Virus record (IMG/VR): IMGVR_UViG_3300009157_000022
Coordinates: 1-55,568 of that record
Direction: 5' to 3' (one strand)
DNA from: a virus
DNA length: 55,568 nt
The notes beneath the pieces are model-generated. The model saw only the letters and a list, made by a program, of their open reading frames with translations. It was not told the DNA's origin and made no database searches. Both the position numbers and the translations under genes were made by a program. Positions 38,084 through 46,442 of the stretch are shown here, in pieces (the first letter of the stretch is position 1; each line of letters opens with the position of its first letter).

Positions 38084-38334
38084 TCTGCGAAATCGTGCGA
38101 CCACGGATGCGCCCGGTTGTCGCTATGGCAGCGCTTGTGCTGTTCGCCGCGTCGACGTCGATCGCATGTGCGCTGGCGTTTGACCGAGCAGGCGTACGCA
38201 TGGCCGACGAACGCGCATACGTCGCGCCGACTCCGCCTGCGTGCAGTCTGCTGACGGTTAGCGCTCTAGATCCAGGCGAGTGCAACCTGCTGACGATTTC
38301 CAGCTCGATCAATACATTACAGGAGACCCCGTGA
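38080..38334 (+). CDS. Small membrane or secreted protein, 84 aa
   Basis: GTG 38080 overlaps the previous stop as GTGA. A basic start and hydrophobic segment (PVVAMAALVLFAASTSIACALAF) suggest a membrane anchor or signal. The remainder is a short Cys-containing tail (PPACSLLTVSALDPGECNLL). No family recognised; coupled by GTGA to the lipoprotein. Confidence 0.5.
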   Translation: MICEIVRPRMRPVVAMAALVLFAASTSIACALAFDRAGVRMADERAYVAPTPPACSLLTVSALDPGECNLLTISSSINTLQETP

Positions 38335-38720
38335 CCAGATTCGCTCTCATGCTCACCATCATGTTCGCTGCCGCCGCATGCGGCAAGACCGAGGCGTCCA
38401 AGCTCGACGCTGAACTCACCGCGAACCAGGAGAAGGCCGACGCGATCCTCGCGCACGTCCAAGGCAGGGGTCCCAAGAACCTCGCGCTCGACTTCGCCGA
38501 GCGGTGGATCGGCAAGGTCGACCCGGGCGCCAAGTGCTCGCCGTGGACCGGCAGCGGGACGGCCATCAAAGGCGTCGACTCGGTGCTGTGCTCCAAGGAT
38601 GGCGCGTCGGTGATCATCTACTGCGCCGCGCCGTTTGACGCCAAGCCGCGATGCGAGATGGCCGCTGACTGGACCGCTCAGCCGCAAGCTCAGCAACCCG
38701 TCGCGCCGAAGGCCAAGTAG
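38331..38720 (+). CDS. Lipoprotein, 129 aa
   Basis: GTG 38331 (GTGA overlap) gives an excellent lipoprotein signal: MTRFALMLTIMFAAAACGKT, lipobox AAAC. The mature protein has an N-terminal helix (DAELTANQEKADAILAHVQG) and a domain with four further Cys (AKCSPW, VLCSKD, IYCAAP, RCEMAA), likely two disulfides. Such lipoproteins near tail genes can block superinfection. Confidence 0.7.
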   Translation: MTRFALMLTIMFAAAACGKTEASKLDAELTANQEKADAILAHVQGRGPKNLALDFAERWIGKVDPGAKCSPWTGSGTAIKGVDSVLCSKDGASVIIYCAAPFDAKPRCEMAADWTAQPQAQQPVAPKAK

Positions 38721-38726
38721 CGCGCC

Positions 38727-39542
38727 ATGGCCGCCGTCTGGCAAGCGAACGAGATCACCGCGGTCAAGCGACGCGCGGACGTCATCGTTTATTTGTCGGA
38801 CGGCGTGTCGCTGGCAGATCGCGGCACGGACCTCATCGGCGACGGCGTGGTGTATTTCTGCGGCCCGACATCGCCAGATTACGCGGTAGCGCTCGGCACG
38901 ATGACGAACAAGCGGCGCCCGCTGGTCGTTGCCGATGACACCGTCGAATCGGTCGATACTGGCGCAGACACACTGACGCTCACGACCCACGGATACGAGA
39001 CTGGCGACGGTCCGTTTGATTGCGACGAGCTTATTGGCATTGACCCTGATTCGATCGCTATCGGCGCAGACTTCTGGATCATCGCGGTAACCGCGAACAC
39101 GATCGCCATCGCGGAGTCGCTGGCGGATGCCTACAGCGATACGCGTGTTGCGCTGTCTGGCAACGAAACAGCGGCGGTGATCAGCGACAACGCGAGCACA
39201 CAGCGCGGTCTCGATGGTCTGTTCACGTACGAGGCGACGCAGACTGAGACCGACCACGACGCGCCCGAGTCGTCGATCATCGTCGAGGGCGCAAGCTACA
39301 CGCGCTCGTACACGACGGTGAACATGACCGACGAATCGGCGTCGGTGTGGGAGCAGGTCATGGAAGGCGCTCATACCTACGGCGACGGCATGCGTGGCGC
39401 GCTGTCCATCCTTGCTGGCGAGTCGAGCGGATACGACACCGGCACGATCGTGTTCCGTGATCTCGCCGACAGCAAGAATCGTTGGACGTTCACCGTCAAC
39501 GCCACCGGACGACTCACCGCGGTGGCCAATAACCTCACATGA
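38727..39542 (+). CDS. Tail protein upstream of the hub
   Basis: 271 residues. It is beta-rich (VIVYLSDGVSLADRGTDLI; DDTVESVDTGADTLTLTTHG; GTIVFRDLADSKNRWTFTVN). It overlaps the 39539 gene by ATGA. Position between tape measure and hub genes suggests a distal-tail component. No family recognised. Confidence 0.5.
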   Translation: MAAVWQANEITAVKRRADVIVYLSDGVSLADRGTDLIGDGVVYFCGPTSPDYAVALGTMTNKRRPLVVADDTVESVDTGADTLTLTTHGYETGDGPFDCDELIGIDPDSIAIGADFWIIAVTANTIAIAESLADAYSDTRVALSGNETAAVISDNASTQRGLDGLFTYEATQTETDHDAPESSIIVEGASYTRSYTTVNMTDESASVWEQVMEGAHTYGDGMRGALSILAGESSGYDTGTIVFRDLADSKNRWTFTVNATGRLTAVANNLT

Positions 39543-41173
39543 CGATCTCGTTTTTCGGTCAGCACTTTCCTGACGCGAATCTCGTCGACGGAAAGATCTT
39601 TTGGGATGGCCACTTCCCGGATGGCGGACAAGATCCGGAGTTTGCCGTCGGGTTCGGCCCGGCCGGAGTTGCGACGCTTGTGCTCGATCTGGAAAACGGA
39701 TTTCAGGTCACCTACAACTGGATCACCGACGTCAAAATCAAAACGCGCTCAGGCAAGGAGCAGCGCATCTCACGCAACGACGTAGCGCGCCAGTCCTTCT
39801 CTGGATCGGCGCTCCTGCGGGCGGATAGCCCGCGGACGGTTCGCGCGCAGATGGCGCGGTTCGCGGCCGTCGGCGCTCAGTTTTTGCTCGGCTTGCCGCA
39901 CGAAGATCTGACGATCGCCGCGGACGCGAGCACGTTCACGGTGTTCGTCCACTCGACGGCGTACTCCGATTGGGCCAAACCTGGGCAACGCGTGGTCGTG
40001 GCGCGCGCGGGCTCGTTCGTTGACGCGGTGATTCAGTCGGTGACTTCGACGACCATCGTGCTCGACATCGAACCGGGGTCACTCGGCAACGTCGGCGGAG
40101 TCATCATGCCCGCGGTGCCTATCTTCCTCGAGCCGCAACAGGATTTCCCTCGGTATCCAGTCTCCGTCGAGAGATGGAACATCAACGCGCGCGCGAATAT
40201 CAACGATTTCGCGCCGACGCTGGCCACCTTGCCGCTCGGACCGGTCACGCTGTCGGCGGCGTTCAACAACGTCACCCTGGTGTCGCGGCTGTTCGGGCTC
40301 GCGGGCAATGCGATCAATGTTCAGTTTTCGTCGAATGCGATCTACCCGGCAATCGGCCAACTCATCGAGACGGGCTATTTCACCGAGTTCCGCTACCGAC
40401 CCGGCGTGACCACACTCGACAACCTCTACAGCAAGCTTTTGCTGTCGAGTAACGTGATGATGACGGGGACGTGGACCGGCTCTGACACGATTGCCGCGGG
40501 CGACATCTTCGACGAACCGCTGACTGGCGCGAGCGAGGCCGGCGCGGTCGGCACCGGCGCGACCGTGACGAGTTATGCGGGTCACCCCGTCTGGGACAAG
40601 CGGCTCGACAACGAGGGTACTGCACAGGACTCCGTCCAGGCAGCGACCGAGATCATCGATCACGGCGGCACGCCGTACGCTCTCGGCACGGCTGACCGTG
40701 CGGATTGGGGACGCGCTGTGCTGTTCAAGAGCGCAGGCCAGACAGATTGGCAGTGGTGGAAAAGGTTTCTCTCAGAGGTCAAAGGGCGACAGAAGGCGTT
40801 TTGGCTGCCGACCTGGCGCGACGATCTGACGTTTGTTTCGCAAGCGCCCGGGGAGATTGTCGTGTCGTCCGAGGACGGCTCGGACCTGTTCGCGTGGTGG
40901 CCGGACCTGCGCCAGCACATTCAGATCGTCGAGGACGACGAGACGGTGACCTACGCCGAGATCGAGGATGCGATCGACAATCTCGACGGCACGATCACAC
41001 TGACCGTTAGCGAGGACCCGGCGAGCTCGGACGTTGCCATGATCTCATGGCTCGAGCCGTGCCGATTCGAAAGCGATGACTTCCCTGTTTCGTTCAACGC
41101 TGACGGATTCAAGGTGGCATCCGTCGCGCGCGTCGTGTACCTCGCGCCCACCGTGATCCTGGATCCAGAATGA
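39539..41173 (+). CDS. Large distal-tail protein
   Basis: 544 residues. Features are LVLDLENGFQVTYNWITDVKI near the N-terminus and a C-terminal region with WGRAVLFKSAGQTDWQWWKR and KGRQKAFWLPTWRDDLTF. The last pattern (F-W-x-P-T) is common in phage distal tail proteins. It is coupled by ATGA to the DUF2163-like gene, as in GTA- and siphophage-type tail tips. Confidence 0.6.
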   Translation: MTISFFGQHFPDANLVDGKIFWDGHFPDGGQDPEFAVGFGPAGVATLVLDLENGFQVTYNWITDVKIKTRSGKEQRISRNDVARQSFSGSALLRADSPRTVRAQMARFAAVGAQFLLGLPHEDLTIAADASTFTVFVHSTAYSDWAKPGQRVVVARAGSFVDAVIQSVTSTTIVLDIEPGSLGNVGGVIMPAVPIFLEPQQDFPRYPVSVERWNINARANINDFAPTLATLPLGPVTLSAAFNNVTLVSRLFGLAGNAINVQFSSNAIYPAIGQLIETGYFTEFRYRPGVTTLDNLYSKLLLSSNVMMTGTWTGSDTIAAGDIFDEPLTGASEAGAVGTGATVTSYAGHPVWDKRLDNEGTAQDSVQAATEIIDHGGTPYALGTADRADWGRAVLFKSAGQTDWQWWKRFLSEVKGRQKAFWLPTWRDDLTFVSQAPGEIVVSSEDGSDLFAWWPDLRQHIQIVEDDETVTYAEIEDAIDNLDGTITLTVSEDPASSDVAMISWLEPCRFESDDFPVSFNADGFKVASVARVVYLAPTVILDPE

Positions 41174-42063
41174 CCACGTTCGCAGAAGACGAGGCATCGG
41201 CGGAGGATAGTGAGCCGCGCGAGTTCTGCGACATTACCTATGGCGATGTCGAGCACCGGATCGCATTCGGCATCCGCGATCTTCAGGTCGACTCGGTGCT
41301 GTACACGGCAACGCCGGCAGCTCGAGGCGAGGTCGGCGTTAATGCGTCGGGCGATACGCGCGAGCTCGTGCTGACCTTGCCGATCGACCACGCGCTGCCA
41401 ACTCGCTACACACAGCAAGGTATCCCGCCGAAGAAGATCACGGTCACGCTGTGGCGCAAACAGGTGGTGAGCGGTGAGATCGAGCGGCTCTGGGTCGGCG
41501 ATATCACGAGCATGGCGTGCGACGACAAAGGGACAGAGGCGACATTTCGTGTGCCGTCGCGCGCAGGCGAGATGCTGCTGCGGGTCATTCCGAACGTAAC
41601 CGTTGGCCGAAATTGTCCGCACATTCTCTACGACACAATGTGCCGCATCGAGCGCGCGGGCTCTAACCCGGATGCGATTCCGTACATGCTGACGACGACC
41701 GTGCTCCATGTCAGCGGCCGTGACATCCGTGTCGAGTTGAGTAACGTCCCGGCCGCCGACGCGAATCGTGCGGAGTGGGCGGTGAACGGCGAGGTGGTTC
41801 ACGTCGCGACCGGCGAGCGCATGACGATCAGAACACAGACTGATCTCAACCCGGGCGTCTCGATGGTGTGCGATCTGTCGATGCAAATGCAGATCGTTGG
41901 TCTCGTAGTCGGCGACGACGTCGAGATCTACGCCGGGTGCATGTACGACGTCGAAACGTGCCGGGACAAGTTCGACAACCGGCTCAATTTTGGCGGATTC
42001 CCGCACATCCGAACGAGCACGCCGTTTCTCGCGCAGGGCTACGGGCTCAGGGAGATTACGTAA
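41170..42063 (+). CDS. DUF2163-like baseplate hub protein with four conserved Cys
   Basis: 297 residues. ATG 41170 overlaps as ATGA. The N-terminus has EFCDITYGDVEHRIAFG, the centre LTLPIDHALPTRYTQQGIPP and TVTLWRK. The C-terminal half contains CPHILYDTMC and, later, GCMYDVETCRDKFDNRLNFGGFPHI. These four Cys (C-x8-C and C-x7-C) match the lambda gpL/RcGTA g13 type, which is reported to bind an iron-sulfur cluster in the tail tip. Confidence 0.75.
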   Translation: MTTFAEDEASAEDSEPREFCDITYGDVEHRIAFGIRDLQVDSVLYTATPAARGEVGVNASGDTRELVLTLPIDHALPTRYTQQGIPPKKITVTLWRKQVVSGEIERLWVGDITSMACDDKGTEATFRVPSRAGEMLLRVIPNVTVGRNCPHILYDTMCRIERAGSNPDAIPYMLTTTVLHVSGRDIRVELSNVPAADANRAEWAVNGEVVHVATGERMTIRTQTDLNPGVSMVCDLSMQMQIVGLVVGDDVEIYAGCMYDVETCRDKFDNRLNFGGFPHIRTSTPFLAQGYGLREIT

Positions 42064-43544
42064 TGCTCACTGGACTCGCGATCGGTTTCATGGCCGGTCA
42101 ATATATCTATCATCGGTGGATCGAGGAGAAACCGCACCGCCCTCGGCCGCGGAGTCTCGACATTCCGAACGTCGACGCTGGGCTACCCGTGCCGTTGATC
42201 TATGGACGGTGTCGCGTGCGCAACCCAATCCCTGTTTGGTGTGGAACCCCCGGCGCGGTCGACGACTACACGGCGGTGAACTATCCACTTGGCAGCTCGG
42301 CGTACTGTATGAATATGCTGTTCGTCGTCGGGATCCCGTTCGATGACGGCAAGGGCGAAACCAAGCTGTGTGGTATGTGGGCCGGTGAAAAAAAGTTCGC
42401 CGGTCTCAACCCGCTGGGCGCGTCCGTTGAGACCGACGTGATCTCCGAGATCTCGGGATCGTTCGGGCGTGACGGTCTCGTCGGCAGCCGCATCGTCTAC
42501 TTCGATGGGAACTCGTCGCAAGATGCTTTGGATCCATGGCTCGACACGTACATCACGAATGTCACCCCGGACACGATCCCGGGCTACCGAGGATACGTAA
42601 CCGTTTTGCTGTTTAGCAACGATGACACCACTGCCGATCGATGGCTCCACGGTGCCAGTCCAACGATCCCCGCCTACTCGTTCGAGGTGTTCTCGTATCG
42701 AACCGGTGGGGGATACCCGGCGAGTTACCCGTACGAGCGAGTCGGCGACGAGTCGAACGTGATGAACGTGCTCTACGATCTGCTCCGCGCGAAGTTCGGG
42801 AAGCTTGGCTATGACTCGTCGCTGATCGACATCGCATCGTTTCAGGCTGCGGCGGCAACGCTATCGTCCGAGTCGCACGGATACTCCAGGTGCATCGACA
42901 GCGCCGAGGAAGCCGACGAGCATGTCATGGAAATCCTCAAGCAGATTGACGCAACGCTGTACGAGGACGCAAGCGATGGGCTGATCAAGATCAAGCTCAT
43001 CCGCAACGACTACGACCCGAACACGATCCCGCACATCCACAAGGACAACGGATGCGAGCTACGAGGGTTCGCAATGGGCGGGTGGACCAGCATCGTTAAC
43101 AAGGTCCGGCTTGTCTACACGAACCGCGAGCGCGACTACCAAGACGACAGCGAGACGGCACAAAGCCCGGCCAATGCGGTCGGGCAGGACGGGCAGGTCA
43201 ACGAGGAAGTGATTTCGATGCCGGGCGTCTGTACGCCGGCGCTCGCTGCCGAGATGGCCGCCCGCGAGCTCGCCGCACGGTCCCGTCCGCTCATGAAGTG
43301 CACGGCAATTGTTGACCGTTCGTTCATTTCAGTGAACCCAGGCGACGCGGTCAAGGTGACGTGGAACAAGCCGGATATCGCCGGGATCGTGTTCCGCGTG
43401 GCACGCGTGAACCGCGGGACGCTCGAAAATGGAGCCGTCGAACTCGACTTGATTCAGGACTACTTCTACGTGTTTCGCGGCCGCATCCCGCATGGGTCCT
43501 CGTTCGGGCACGGATCTCTCGTCGACGTCACCCTGACCCTCTGA
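42063..43544 (+). CDS. Tail tip protein (gpJ-like/phage_tail_3 family)
   Basis: 493 residues, with start ATG 42063 in a TAATG overlap. Features: DAGLPVPLIYGRCRVRNPIP (a gpJ-like N-terminal pattern), then a central region ESNVMNVLYDLLRAKFGKLG and EEADEHVMEILKQIDATLYEDASDGLIKIKLI, typical of tail-hub proteins. The C-terminus has RDYQDDSETAQSPANAVGQ and MAARELAARSRPLMK. It probably closes the tail tip and contacts the receptor. Confidence 0.75.
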   Translation: MLTGLAIGFMAGQYIYHRWIEEKPHRPRPRSLDIPNVDAGLPVPLIYGRCRVRNPIPVWCGTPGAVDDYTAVNYPLGSSAYCMNMLFVVGIPFDDGKGETKLCGMWAGEKKFAGLNPLGASVETDVISEISGSFGRDGLVGSRIVYFDGNSSQDALDPWLDTYITNVTPDTIPGYRGYVTVLLFSNDDTTADRWLHGASPTIPAYSFEVFSYRTGGGYPASYPYERVGDESNVMNVLYDLLRAKFGKLGYDSSLIDIASFQAAAATLSSESHGYSRCIDSAEEADEHVMEILKQIDATLYEDASDGLIKIKLIRNDYDPNTIPHIHKDNGCELRGFAMGGWTSIVNKVRLVYTNRERDYQDDSETAQSPANAVGQDGQVNEEVISMPGVCTPALAAEMAARELAARSRPLMKCTAIVDRSFISVNPGDAVKVTWNKPDIAGIVFRVARVNRGTLENGAVELDLIQDYFYVFRGRIPHGSSFGHGSLVDVTLTL

Positions 43545-43576
43545 AATCGACCCGTCCGGGCCTCTCAGCGACGCTC
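43543..43576 (+). promoter_or_regulatory. Repeated bipartite promoter, site h (lysis/lipoprotein unit)
   Basis: GAAATCGACCC (43543-43553), 16 bp, GACGCTC (43570-43576), 5 bp, GTG 43582. Both boxes are perfect and overlap the end of the tail-tip gene only at the stop codon. Confidence 0.8.
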
Positions 43577-43581
43577 GGTAG

Positions 43582-43821
43582 GTGAAACGGCTGCTGTTCG
43601 TTCTCGCGCTCGGCGCCTGTGCGCCCACCTATCGGATCGCCGCCCAGCGATGCCCGTCGGTGTGGCTCTACGCCGGGGATTTCACGCTAGCCGCGGCCGC
43701 GATCGCCGCGTCCGTCCTGACCTACAACGAGGGCAACTACATCGCGGCAGGGCTGTTCATGACCAGCGGTATGGCGCTCGCCATGGCCGACAACCTCGCA
43801 GGGTCGCGATGCGCTTGGTGA
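43582..43821 (+). CDS. Lipoprotein with a transmembrane-like segment
   Basis: GTG 43582 follows promoter site h. 79 residues. It starts [18 protein letters not shown], a lipoprotein signal with lipobox LGAC. The mature part has a hydrophobic stretch ([20 protein letters not shown], then [16 protein letters not shown]). The first gene of the lysis unit, it may be a membrane-active protein. Confidence 0.6.
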
Positions 43822-44099
43822 TCGCGCTGCTCGTCGCGTGCTCGACCGACGTCGAGGTACCAACCACTCCAGGCGTTGCGCTCGGTGAGGCGTACTGCCA
43901 GGCGTTCCCCGACCTGCCGTGCGGCCACGTGTTCGTTTGTGACGGCATTGGCGAGGTGTGCGTACTCGACGGCGAACCGCTGCCGAATGCGACGTGTGTT
44001 CCAACAGAGCGTCACGAGGGGCTGTGCCTGTGGGGGTGCGAAACCGGACACCGCGGGTGCAACGCGTTTCAGGGGTGTGTCTGTGGCGGTGAGCCGTGA
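43809..44099 (+). CDS. Cys-rich lipoprotein, 96 aa
   Basis: ATG 43809 overlaps the previous gene by 13 bp. The signal is [11 protein letters not shown] (lipobox LVAC). The mature protein has 11 Cys in ~85 residues ([35 protein letters not shown]), so it must be heavily disulfide-bonded and act outside the cytoplasm. Similar short Cys-rich lipoproteins are common in myxobacteria. Confidence 0.65.
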
Positions 44100-44830
44100 C
44101 CGACAAATTCAAGCGCCCCGGCTCTATGGGCGATACCGAGCGTGCGCTCGGTGGCCGGCGACGACGCTCGCACCCGTTCGGCGTGCCTACCGTGGAGATC
44201 GATCCTGAGTTGACTCCTCCGCCGCAGGAGCCGCCGTCACCGTCGAGCCTCGCTGGCTACGATTCGATCCCCCCGCCAATCGCTCGCCAGCTCGACATGC
44301 TGTCGGAGGGGCTCGGCAACGTCACCACAGCGATCGGAAAGGTATGGGACGCACGCAAGGACGGCGAGCGGCTCGATCGCGTCGACTCCAAGCTCGCGAC
44401 TCTCGCCGAGGCAGCGACCAAGCATCAAACGATGCTCAACGACTTCGTAATGCCGGCGATCAAGGACGGCATGCGATCGATGGACGAGGTCGCGAACCAG
44501 ATGCCGATGCTGATCTCCGGGCTCGAGTCGGTCACCGCAATGGTCTCGACCGTTGACAACCGACTGCGCCAGCTCGAGGTCGAGATCCGACTCATCGTCG
44601 AGCGCGTCATCATGAGCGTGCGCGAGATCGAGATCCGGATCACCGCACATGACAAGCGTATCAGCGACGGCGACGCGCGCCTCGGCTTACTCGAGCGCAA
44701 GGAGCGCGACAAGGAAGTCATTACAAAAGCGCTGGCGCGCAAGGAGCGTTTCAAGTCCGGCGGTCTCGCCGGAGCGGTAGCTGCCCTCGTCGGCGCCGTC
44801 TACGCAGCCATTTCGCATCTCACCAAATAG
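44096..44830 (+). CDS. Coiled-coil protein with C-terminal membrane anchor
   Basis: GTG 44096 overlaps as GTGA. 244 residues: a Pro-rich N-terminus ([15 protein letters not shown]), ~130 residues of coiled coil ([39 protein letters not shown]), and a C-terminal hydrophobic helix ([20 protein letters not shown]). Such tail-anchored coiled coils occur in lysis regions. The role is unknown. Confidence 0.6.
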
Positions 44831-44838
44831 GAGGCCAC

Positions 44839-45228
44839 ATGTTCACTCGCGTTCTGATTTGTCTCGCTCTGTTTTGCGGTGTCGCCGTTGCCGACGGCTC
44901 CGGCTCTGCTGCTGTGTCGTCGCTCCCAAGCGCTGCCGATGTCTCGCCGGTTGACCAAGCATCGTTTGCCTGGAAACTCTACAAGGCCGGCCACCTTGTA
45001 CCAGCGCTGATCGTTGCGGCGTTCTTCATCTTGTTTTTCCTCGAGCGGAAGATCTCATGGCTCCGCACCGGCTACCGCAAGGTCGCGGTCGCGTCCGTTC
45101 TCGGCGGTCTCGGCATGCTCGCCGAGCGTGTCGCGAGCGGGACCACGCCGAACACGATGATGCTCATGGGCGCATTCGGTGCCGCGTTCACGATGTGGAT
45201 GAAGACTCAGGGCGAACCGAAGGCGTAG
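44839..45228 (+). CDS. Predicted holin-like membrane protein with signal peptide
   Basis: 129 residues. AGGAGG lies 6 bp before ATG, the strongest Shine-Dalgarno site in the lysis region. A signal peptide (MFTRVLICLALFCGVAVA) is followed by a Ser/Ala linker, a transmembrane helix (HLVPALIVAAFFILFFLE) and one or two further hydrophobic segments (VAVASVLGGLGMLAERVA; MMLMGAFGAAFTMWM). Size and membrane content fit a holin, by position and topology only. Confidence 0.5.
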   Translation: MFTRVLICLALFCGVAVADGSGSAAVSSLPSAADVSPVDQASFAWKLYKAGHLVPALIVAAFFILFFLERKISWLRTGYRKVAVASVLGGLGMLAERVASGTTPNTMMLMGAFGAAFTMWMKTQGEPKA

Positions 45229-45230
45229 CC

Positions 45231-45479
45231 ATGGGCGAGCGTCTCAACCGTCACCTCGGCCCGGTCACGTCCTTGCTACCCGGCATGTACACGACCGAGA
45301 CAATGTCGGGCCGACCGGCCGTGTCGTGCAAACGGTGCGGCGGGATCTATGACGTGCCGAGCACGCACACGGTCGACGTCGAGGGCCGCGTCGTGCCGGC
45401 GCTGGCATGTCCGTACGAGCCGTGCGGGTTTCTCGACTACGTCACGCTCGGTGATTACCGCGAGGAGATCTTGCGATGA
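45231..45479 (+). CDS. Zinc-ribbon protein, 82 aa
   Basis: ATG 45231 gives MGERLNRHLGPVTS... A CKRCGGIYDVP pair and a later CPYEPC pair form a zinc ribbon. It ends in ATGA with a tiny membrane gene. Function unknown; it lies between the holin candidate and the spanins. Confidence 0.6.
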   Translation: MGERLNRHLGPVTSLLPGMYTTETMSGRPAVSCKRCGGIYDVPSTHTVDVEGRVVPALACPYEPCGFLDYVTLGDYREEILR

Positions 45480-45559
45480 CGAGGATCGCCACCGACGTGC
45501 TCACGGCGTTCGTTCACGTACTGGCCTACGCGCTGTTGACGCTGGCGGGACTCCTGTGA
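45476..45559 (+). CDS. Tiny membrane peptide, 27 aa
   Basis: ATG 45476 (ATGA overlap) to 45559 encodes 27 residues, mostly one transmembrane helix (VLTAFVHVLAYALLTLAGLL). It is coupled by GTGA to the inner spanin. It may be an antiholin-like or accessory lysis peptide. Confidence 0.45.
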   Translation: MTRIATDVLTAFVHVLAYALLTLAGLL

Positions 45560-45975
45560 TCGGCGTCGTCTATGCGCTCGTCGGACTACTTGCCGTCGCA
45601 ACCGGCGGCTTGGTGACGTTTGCGGTGATGAACAGCCGCGCGCAGAGCGGACGTGAGGGAGCGCGAGTCCTGGCGACATCGGTGTCCGGCGAGCTCGCAC
45701 GCGCCAAGGACACGATCGCTCGTGACGCCGGGACGATTCAAGAGCTTGCCGAGAACCTGAAACGAGAACAGGAGCGCGCCGATGCCCTCGACGATGAGCT
45801 GGCCGAGTCTTACAAGAGTCCTGATCCTGTCGGCGCTCGTGAGCGCGTGTTGCAAGCGTGGACCGACGCCCGTGACGCCGCTCGTGGTCGTCGAACGATC
45901 GCGCTGTCTACGCCATCCGCCGCCCGCCCCACCGGACCCGACGGTCTTCTCGATCCCTTCGACGGAGATAGCTAA
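45556..45975 (+). CDS. Inner-membrane spanin (Rz-like)
   Basis: GTG 45556. 139 residues with an N-terminal transmembrane helix (GVVYALVGLLAVATGGLVTF) and a long periplasmic coiled coil (ELARAKDTIARDAGTIQELA, EQERADALDDELAESY). This is the topology of i-spanins. The outer spanin gene starts inside it in another frame, as in Rz/Rz1. Confidence 0.65.
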   Translation: MIGVVYALVGLLAVATGGLVTFAVMNSRAQSGREGARVLATSVSGELARAKDTIARDAGTIQELAENLKREQERADALDDELAESYKSPDPVGARERVLQAWTDARDAARGRRTIALSTPSAARPTGPDGLLDPFDGDS

Positions 45976-46045
45976 CCTCTATGCGCGCATCGAGCAGCTC
46001 GAGCAGTGGGCGCGTGCAGCGTGGGCCGCATGCAAGGTGCCATGA
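45782..46045 (+). CDS. Outer-membrane spanin lipoprotein (Rz1-like), overlapping
   Basis: 87 residues in the +1 frame, 194 bp of which lie inside the i-spanin gene. The signal MSWPSLTRVLILSALVSAC has lipobox VSAC, followed by a Pro-rich segment (RHPPPAPPDPT) and a short C-terminal helix (EIANLYARIEQLEQWARAA). Pro-rich small lipoproteins nested in an i-spanin gene are the hallmark of Rz1. ATG 45782 or 45794 may be the start. Confidence 0.65.
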   Translation: MPSTMSWPSLTRVLILSALVSACCKRGPTPVTPLVVVERSRCLRHPPPAPPDPTVFSIPSTEIANLYARIEQLEQWARAAWAACKVP

Positions 46046-46248
46046 CGCCCGCTGACTTCATCGCGGCGTGCGGCGGTGTGTTGGTCGCCTCGTTCGAGCT
46101 CGACGACGAGGGCCGCACGGTCGGAGCGCCGAGCACGCACAACCGGGCACCGCGCTGCGGCGCGTGCGGGCGACACGGGCACAACGTGAAACGATGCACG
46201 GGCGAGTTCAGTGAGCCGCGTCCGGCGTACGCGAGGCACAGACGGTGA
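46042..46248 (+). CDS. Small zinc-knuckle protein
   Basis: ATG 46042 overlaps as ATGA. 68 residues, with CGACGRHGHNVKRC, a perfect CCHC zinc knuckle (C-x2-C-x4-H-x4-C) of the retroviral nucleocapsid type, which usually binds single-stranded nucleic acid. The rest has no known domain. It sits oddly between spanins and endolysin. Confidence 0.6.
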   Translation: MTPADFIAACGGVLVASFELDDEGRTVGAPSTHNRAPRCGACGRHGHNVKRCTGEFSEPRPAYARHRR

Positions 46249-46442
46249 GCCACGGACGCGACTGCCCTGCGCGTTGTTCATTGTGTCTCGGCGCCACGCC
46301 GCGCGTCGTGAGCCAGGTCAACGGCGAGGTGACGATTGACGGCGTGCCCGTGCGGCCGATCGAACCGGCACCAGAGAACCCGTACGGCAAGATCCCGCGT
46401 CGCACGCCGGCGCATGTGCAGCGGGCGAGGAGAGCGCGATGA
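46245..46442 (+). CDS. Small Cys-rich protein, 65 aa
   Basis: GTG 46245 overlaps as GTGA. The N-terminus (CPARCSLC) resembles half of a zinc site. The C-terminus is basic and Pro-rich (PENPYGKIPRRTPAHVQRAR). It is coupled by ATGA to the amidase. Function unknown. Confidence 0.5.
   Translation: MSHGRDCPARCSLCLGATPRVVSQVNGEVTIDGVPVRPIEPAPENPYGKIPRRTPAHVQRARRAR

Noticed and set aside
38025-39374. Leftward open frame of 449 codons opposite the lipoprotein and tail genes.
   Set aside because: Arg-rich antisense composition, no domain, and plus-strand genes here are supported by overlaps and signal peptides.
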